This document shows, in pieces, positions 59,666 to 64,000 of a DNA stretch of 64,000 bases. Source of the stretch: SZUA-430 sp964483585 (GTDB lineage: Bacteria > Pseudomonadota > Alphaproteobacteria > Micropepsales > Micropepsaceae); assembly GCA_964483585.1 (NCBI GenBank), contig CAZABH010000008.1, positions 22,128-86,127 of the forward strand. Direction: 5' to 3'. Numbering within the stretch: position 1 is the stretch's first letter; every line of letters starts with the position of its first letter. The notes below the pieces were generated by a model, which saw nothing but the letters and a program-made list of their open reading frames with translations, did no database searches and was not told where the DNA came from. The translations under genes were made by a program, and so were the position numbers.

Positions 59666-60132
59666 CAGGTGGTCCTCCTCATCGCGTCGAGGACGCCTTG
59701 CAGGATGAAGCTTGCTGCCATCTTGTCGACAACGTCCTTGCGACGTGCGCGTGACATGTCGGCATCGAGCAGGGTGCGGGTGACGGCAGTCGTGGATAGG
59801 CGTTCGTCCCAGAACAGTAAAGGCATGGGGCGCTTGCCTTCGAAGTTGCGGGCAAAGGCGCGGGCGCTTTGTGCCGACGGCCCCTCGGTCCCGTTCATGT
59901 TTAGCGGCAGGCCGATGACCAGGCCTGCGACGTTGTTCTTTTCAACGATATTGATCAGCGCTTGGGCATCTGCCGAGAATTTGGTCCGCTCGAGGGTCAC
60001 GAGGGGTGTGGCAATCATGCGCGTAACGTCTGACAGGGCGAGGCCAATGGTCTTTTCGCCGAGATCCAGCCCCAACAGGCGCTCGCCCGGCTTCAGCTTG
60101 TCAGCCATTTCGGCCGGTGTCTTTACGATCAC
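59665..60132 (-). CDS. ruvX: Putative Holliday junction resolvase RuvX (YqgF)
   Basis: A 155-residue RNase H-fold nuclease. Motifs: LLGLDLGEKTIGLALSD (first catalytic Asp), VAGLVIGLPLNMNGTEGPSAQ and LLFWDERLSTTAVTRTLLD with a final VVDKMAASFILQ. It is linked to 16S/23S rRNA end processing and perhaps recombination. GTG 60132 follows a purine-rich AGGAGGG and is my choice; ATG 60108 starts nearer the fold. It is divergent from gatC across about 83 bases. Confidence 0.92.
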   Translation of the reverse strand: MIVKTPAEMADKLKPGERLLGLDLGEKTIGLALSDVTRMIATPLVTLERTKFSADAQALINIVEKNNVAGLVIGLPLNMNGTEGPSAQSARAFARNFEGKRPMPLLFWDERLSTTAVTRTLLDADMSRARRKDVVDKMAASFILQGVLDAMRRTT

Positions 60133-60215
60133 GCCTGTCCCGCCCCCTCCTTGCCTTGCAAGGTTCCGGCAGGGTTGGTAGCAAAGCGGCCGTTTCGCCA
60201 CAAGAAATTGATGCC

Positions 60216-60503
60216 ATGTCCGTAGACAAAGAGACAGTACGGCGGGTCGCGCGGCTTGCGCGGATCGCGTTTCCCGAAGAACGGCTCGAGCCCATGGCGG
60301 GCGAGCTCAACCGCATCCTTGCCTGGGTCGAGCAACTCAATGCCGTGGATACGTCCCAAGTCGAGCCGATGACCAGTGTGGTCAAGGTGTCGCTGAAGAT
60401 GCGGGAAGACGCCGTCACCGATGGTGGGCGGGCGCCGGATGTGGTCAGGAACGCGCCTGCGGGCGAGGATAATTATTTTGCGGTTCCGAAGGTGGTCGAA
60501 TGA
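60216..60503 (+). CDS. gatC: Aspartyl/glutamyl-tRNA amidotransferase subunit C
   Basis: A 95-residue protein with the GatC pattern: TVRRVARLARIAFPEERLEPMAGELNRILAWVEQLNAVDTSQVEPM and the ending DVVRNAPAGEDNYFAVPKVVE. GatC wraps around GatA and holds it to GatB. gatA overlaps its stop by four bases (ATGA). With gatA and gatB it forms the amidotransferase that makes Gln-tRNA(Gln) and/or Asn-tRNA(Asn). Confidence 0.97.
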   Translation: MSVDKETVRRVARLARIAFPEERLEPMAGELNRILAWVEQLNAVDTSQVEPMTSVVKVSLKMREDAVTDGGRAPDVVRNAPAGEDNYFAVPKVVE

Positions 60504-61978
60504 GCAAGCTCACGGATCTGACCATTGCCGAAGCGCGCGATGGGTTGAAGAAGAAAGCCTTCAGTGCGGTCGAGCTCACTGAGGCGCACATCCAGTCTGT
60601 CGAGAAGGCGCGTGCGCTCAATGCCTTCGTCACCGAGACGCCGGCGCTTGCGCGTGCAGCTGCCGCGGAGAGCGACAAGCGCATTGCCAGCGGGGCCATG
60701 CGCCCGCTTGAAGGCATTCCGATGGGCATCAAGGATCTGTTCTGCACGAAGGGTGTGCTGACCACAGCCGGATCGCATATCCTCGACGGATTCAAGCCGC
60801 CGTACGAGTCCACGGTCACGCGCAACATGTTCAATGATGGCGCCGTGATGCTCGGCAAGCTGAACATGGACGAGTTCGCGATGGGTTCGTCCAACGAGAC
60901 GAGCTACTACGGTCCCGTGATCAATCCCTGGCGGCGCAAGGGTTCGGACACAAAGCTGGTTCCAGGTGGATCGTCGGGTGGATCGTCGGCGTCAGTGGCG
61001 GCGCGCCTTGTCATGGGTGCGACCGGCACGGACACGGGTGGATCCATCCGCCAGCCGGCGGCTGTCACGGGTATTGCGGGCATCAAGCCCACCTATGGGC
61101 GCTGTTCGCGCTGGGGCATCGTGGCGTTTGCCTCGTCGCTTGACCAGGCCGGACCCATGGCGCGTACGGTGCGCGATTGCGCAATCATGCTGAAGTCGAT
61201 GGCGAGCCACGATCCCATGGATTCGACCAGCGTCGATATCCCGGTGCCGGACTACGAGGCCGCGATGACCGGAAATATCAAGGGGCTGCGGGTCGGCATT
61301 CCGAAGGAGTACCGGATCGACGGCATGCCGGCCGAGATCGAGGCGTTGTGGCAGAAGGGCATTGCCTGGCTGAAGGATGCGGGCGCCGAGATCGTCGATG
61401 TCAGCCTGCCGCACACGAAATATGCGCTGCCTGCCTACTACATCGTGGCGCCCGCCGAGGCGTCGTCGAACCTTGCCCGCTATGACGGCGTGCGCTTCGG
61501 CTTGCGCGTGCCAGGCAAGGACATCACGTCCATGTACGAGAATACGCGCGCTGCCGGGTTCGGGCGCGAGGTGCAGCGTCGCATCCTGATCGGCACCTAT
61601 GTGCTGTCGGCGGGTTATTATGATGCCTATTACATCAAGGCGCAGAAGCTGCGCACGCTGATCGCGCGCGACTTCGAGGAGGCCTATGCCAAGTGCGACG
61701 TGCTGCTGACGCCAACGGCGCCAGGGCCTGCATTTGGCATTGGCGAGAAGACGAATGATCCGATCTCGATGTACCTCAATGACGTGTTCACGGTGACCGT
61801 CAATCTTGCGGGCCTGCCGGGCCTGTCGGTGCCGGCCGGGCTCAATAGCGAGGGGTTGCCGCTCGGGCTGCAGCTGATCGGCAAGGCGTTCGATGAAGCC
61901 ACGTTGTTCCGCGTGGGCGAGGTGATCGAGAAGGCTGCCGGCGCCACGCCGCGTCCGCAGTCCTGGTGGGAGGTGTAG
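60500..61978 (+). CDS. gatA: Aspartyl/glutamyl-tRNA amidotransferase subunit A
   Basis: A 492-residue amidase-signature enzyme that releases ammonia from glutamine. The Ser-cisSer-Lys triad is visible: Lys78 in GIPMGIKDLFC, Ser in PGGSSGGSSASVAARL and in GTDTGGSIRQPA. The C-terminal part has PTAPGPAFGIGEKTNDPISMY and NLAGLPGLSVPAG. Ammonia passes through a tunnel to GatB. It starts at ATG 60500 and ends three bases before gatB. Confidence 0.97.
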   Translation: MSKLTDLTIAEARDGLKKKAFSAVELTEAHIQSVEKARALNAFVTETPALARAAAAESDKRIASGAMRPLEGIPMGIKDLFCTKGVLTTAGSHILDGFKPPYESTVTRNMFNDGAVMLGKLNMDEFAMGSSNETSYYGPVINPWRRKGSDTKLVPGGSSGGSSASVAARLVMGATGTDTGGSIRQPAAVTGIAGIKPTYGRCSRWGIVAFASSLDQAGPMARTVRDCAIMLKSMASHDPMDSTSVDIPVPDYEAAMTGNIKGLRVGIPKEYRIDGMPAEIEALWQKGIAWLKDAGAEIVDVSLPHTKYALPAYYIVAPAEASSNLARYDGVRFGLRVPGKDITSMYENTRAAGFGREVQRRILIGTYVLSAGYYDAYYIKAQKLRTLIARDFEEAYAKCDVLLTPTAPGPAFGIGEKTNDPISMYLNDVFTVTVNLAGLPGLSVPAGLNSEGLPLGLQLIGKAFDEATLFRVGEVIEKAAGATPRPQSWWEV

Positions 61979-61981
61979 GCC

Positions 61982-63454
61982 ATGGTCACGACACGAACGG
62001 AGACCGGTCCGCTGATCGACGGTGCCACCGGCAAGTGGGAAATCGTCATCGGCATGGAAGTCCACGCACAGGTCCTGTCGAAGGCGAAACTGTTCTCGGG
62101 CGCATCAGCCGAATTCGGCGCTGATCCCAATGCCCATGTCAGCTTCATCGATGCCGGCATGCCGGGCATGCTTCCCGTCATCAACCGCTTCTGCGTGGAG
62201 CAGGCGGTGCGCACGGGGCTGGGCCTGAAGGCGCAGATCAACAAGTATTCGGTCTTCGACCGGAAGAACTATTTCTATCCGGACCTGCCGTCGGGATACC
62301 AGATCTCGCAGTACAAGCAGCCCGTCGTCGGCGAGGGCATCGTCCTCGTCGACCTGCCGGGCGGCAAGACCATCCAGGTCGGGATCGAACGGCTGCATCT
62401 CGAGCAGGACGCGGGCAAGTCGCTGCACGACCAGCATCCGGACCAGTCCTTCGTCGACCTGAACCGTGCGGGTGTTGCGCTGATGGAAATCGTGTCGCGA
62501 CCGGACCTTCGCTCGGCAGAGGAAGCCGCGGCCTACCTGAAGAAGCTGCGTGCGATCCTGCGTTACCTGGGCACGTGCGATGGCAACATGGAGGAAGGCT
62601 CCATGCGTGCCGACGTCAATGTCTCTGTTCGCAAGCCGGGTGGCCCATTGGGGACGCGCTGCGAGATCAAGAACGTCAACTCGATGCGCTTCGTGGCGCA
62701 GGCCGTGGACTATGAGGCCCGCCGCCAGATCGACGTCATCGAGGGTGGCGGGACGATCAAGCAGGAGACGCGGCTCTTCGACTCCAAGAAGGGTGAGACG
62801 CGGTCGATGCGCTCGAAGGAAGAGGCGCATGACTATCGCTATTTCCCGGATCCCGACCTTCTGCCGCTGGAATTTGACGATGCGTTTGTCGCCCGCGTGA
62901 AGGCCTCGCTGCCGGAACTGCCGGATGACAAGAAGGACCGGTTCATGAAGGACTATGGCCTGAATGGCTATGACGCGGGCGTGCTTGTCGCCGAGCGGGA
63001 GAGTGCGGATTTCTTCGAGCAGGTCGCCCGGGGGCGGGATGCCAAGCTTGCTGCGAATTGGGTCGTCAATGAGCTGTTCGGGCGTCTGAACAAGGAAGGC
63101 AAGGCCATCGGGGAGAGCCCCGTATCGGCGGCTGCGATGGGATCGATCGTGTCGCTGATCAGCGACGGGACGATTTCGGGCAAGATTGCCAAGGACGTGT
63201 TCGAGATCGTCTGGACCGAGGGTGGCGATCCGGCTGCGATCGTCGAGACGCGCGGGATGAAGCAGGTCACGGATATGGGCGCCATCGAGGCGGCTGTCGA
63301 CCAGGTCATTGCCGCCAATCCGCAGAAGGTCGAGCAGGCCAAGGCGAAGCCCTCGATGGTGGGCTGGTTCGTGGGTCAGGTCATGCAGGCCACGGGTGGC
63401 AAGGCGAACCCGCAGGCGGTGAACGAGCTGATCAAGAAGAAGCTTGGGATCTAG
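61982..63454 (+). CDS. gatB: Aspartyl/glutamyl-tRNA amidotransferase subunit B
   Basis: A 490-residue transamidase that activates Glu- or Asp-tRNA with ATP and adds ammonia. The core reads WEIVIGMEVHAQVLSKAKLFSGAS, RKNYFYPDLPSGYQISQY, RLHLEQDAGKSLHDQ, DLNRAGVALMEIVSRPDLRSAEEA and the tRNA-binding tail with YqeY-like end KANPQAVNELIKKKLGI. The start is ATG 61982. It is the last gene of the gatCAB operon. A large inverted repeat follows. Confidence 0.97.
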   Translation: MVTTRTETGPLIDGATGKWEIVIGMEVHAQVLSKAKLFSGASAEFGADPNAHVSFIDAGMPGMLPVINRFCVEQAVRTGLGLKAQINKYSVFDRKNYFYPDLPSGYQISQYKQPVVGEGIVLVDLPGGKTIQVGIERLHLEQDAGKSLHDQHPDQSFVDLNRAGVALMEIVSRPDLRSAEEAAAYLKKLRAILRYLGTCDGNMEEGSMRADVNVSVRKPGGPLGTRCEIKNVNSMRFVAQAVDYEARRQIDVIEGGGTIKQETRLFDSKKGETRSMRSKEEAHDYRYFPDPDLLPLEFDDAFVARVKASLPELPDDKKDRFMKDYGLNGYDAGVLVAERESADFFEQVARGRDAKLAANWVVNELFGRLNKEGKAIGESPVSAAAMGSIVSLISDGTISGKIAKDVFEIVWTEGGDPAAIVETRGMKQVTDMGAIEAAVDQVIAANPQKVEQAKAKPSMVGWFVGQVMQATGGKANPQAVNELIKKKLGI

Positions 63455-63478
63455 TGGCGGCTTCTCTTCACCCATTCA

Positions 63479-63572
63479 TGTCATGGTCTGCGAAAGCGGA
63501 CCACCCACGACTGCCTGCATGCGGCCGAACCGCCGCAAGTTCGTGGGTGGTTCGCCGTCGCGAACCATGACG
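63479..63572. repeat. Large imperfect inverted repeat between gatB and glyQ
   Basis: Arms 63479-63510 and 63541-63572 pair at about 26 of 32 positions; the inner 11 bp (ACCACCCACGA with TCGTGGGTGGT) are perfect. The 30-base loop holds its own hairpin TGCGGC-CGAACC-GCCGCA. A further small hairpin GCAT-CTG-ATGC follows at 63572. It may be a terminator, an RNA leader for glyQ, or a palindromic repeat element. Confidence 0.7.
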
Positions 63573-63617
63573 CATCTGATGCGGCTTACGGCTAATTGAG
63601 TTGAGGCGGAAAGAACA

Positions 63618-64000
63618 ATGACGAACAAACCCGACCGCTCCTTCCAGGGGCTTATCCTGACGCTGCAGCATTACTGGGCGGAGCAGGGTTGTGTCCTGCT
63701 GCAGCCCTATGACATGGAGATGGGTGCGGGAACGTTTCATCCGGCGACCACGCTGCGGGCGTTGGGGCCGAAGCCCTGGAAGTGTGCCTATGTGCAGCCC
63801 TCGCGCCGGCCGAAGGATGGGCGCTATGGGGACAATCCCAACCGCTTCCAGCGCTATTACCAGTTCCAGGTGATCCTGAAGCCGTCGCCGGAAAACGTGC
63901 TTGATCTCTATCTTGGCTCGATGAAGGCGCTAGGGATCTCGCCGGACCATCATGACATCCGCTTTGTCGAGGACGACTGGGAGTCGCCGACGCTGGGTGC
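63618..64000 (+). CDS. glyQ: Glycyl-tRNA synthetase alpha subunit, N-terminal part
   Basis: The gene starts at ATG 63618, with GGCGGAAAG upstream, and runs off the window after 127 codons. The visible part matches GlyQ: SFQGLILTLQHYWAEQGCVLLQPYDMEMGAGTFHP (core words QPYDMEMGAGTFHP), then CAYVQPSRRPKDGRYG and NPNRFQRYYQFQVILKPSP. GlyQ holds the class II active site for glycine activation and pairs with GlyS. Confidence 0.97.
   Translation, partial: MTNKPDRSFQGLILTLQHYWAEQGCVLLQPYDMEMGAGTFHPATTLRALGPKPWKCAYVQPSRRPKDGRYGDNPNRFQRYYQFQVILKPSPENVLDLYLGSMKALGISPDHHDIRFVEDDWESPTLG

Noticed and set aside
62105..63475. Minus-strand open frame of about 456 codons over gatB
   Set aside because: Antisense shadow of a conserved gene with no domain.

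Overview
The window reads as chromosomal DNA of a GC-rich alphaproteobacterium. Evidence is the set of lineage-typical genes (MipZ, DivK with PleD, DUF3126 near cysE, DUF1489, DUF3572, ClpS-ClpA, a class III ornithine decarboxylase) and the block plsY-dprA-topA-rnr beside pyrBC and gatCAB. The order resembles Rhodospirillales-type genomes, but species cannot be fixed from the sequence alone. I see no rRNA, tRNA, CRISPR array, phage or intact insertion sequence. Coding density is high and most genes are housekeeping or metabolic.

Layout. 1-6.7 kb: the end of cysE, a 28-codon ORF with an ideal ribosome-binding site, an FAD amine oxidoreductase, several small unknown or membrane proteins, a PhoH ATPase and a PAP2 phosphatase. 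6.8-12 kb: leucine-catabolism genes (both methylcrotonyl-CoA carboxylase subunits and methylglutaconyl-CoA hydratase) interrupted by a secreted RNase T2. 12-18 kb: a DUF3011 protein, a four-EF-hand protein, a DUF1489 gene that seems to start at CTG, bifunctional PutA and MipZ. 18-24.5 kb: small membrane proteins, an AraC regulator, a P-type ATPase, an SDR and a small HTH protein; three copies of an inverted-repeat element lie at 9.1, 18.0 and 20.8 kb. 24.5-29.2 kb: a tandem universal stress protein behind a perfect FNR/FixK box, a decayed DUF1538/PII-like locus, a D,D-carboxypeptidase with SPOR domain, and a phasin with a clear sigma-70 promoter and TGC-rich inverted repeats.

29.2-40.5 kb: ClpS-ClpA, a HIT/FemAB-like/RidA group, the agmatine-to-putrescine genes aguA-aguB with an NTF2-like gene, an ACE-type M2 peptidase lipoprotein, and a diheme cytochrome c lipoprotein divergent from a DUF2946-like gene with an FNR/FixK-type box between them. 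40.5-48 kb: DNA polymerase IV operon, DivK-PleD, ribosomal protein L33, transporter, Nudix and ornithine decarboxylase with a structured leader. 48-64 kb: rnr, topA, dprA, a possible 30-residue membrane protein behind a third FNR/FixK-type box, plsY, a DHOase-like protein without the usual HxH metal motif, pyrB, two transporters, ruvX, gatCAB and the start of glyQ.

Themes. Polyamine metabolism recurs (AguA/AguB, ornithine decarboxylase, a gamma-glutamylputrescine-oxidase-like enzyme). Oxygen-responsive control is suggested by three FNR/FixK-type boxes, all intergenic. Division-plane and polarity control is represented by MipZ, DivK and PleD. I found no clear-cut new multi-gene system. The best leads are the small ORFs, the FNR-box set, the fused DUF1538/PII remnant, and the structured leaders before ornithine decarboxylase and glyQ.
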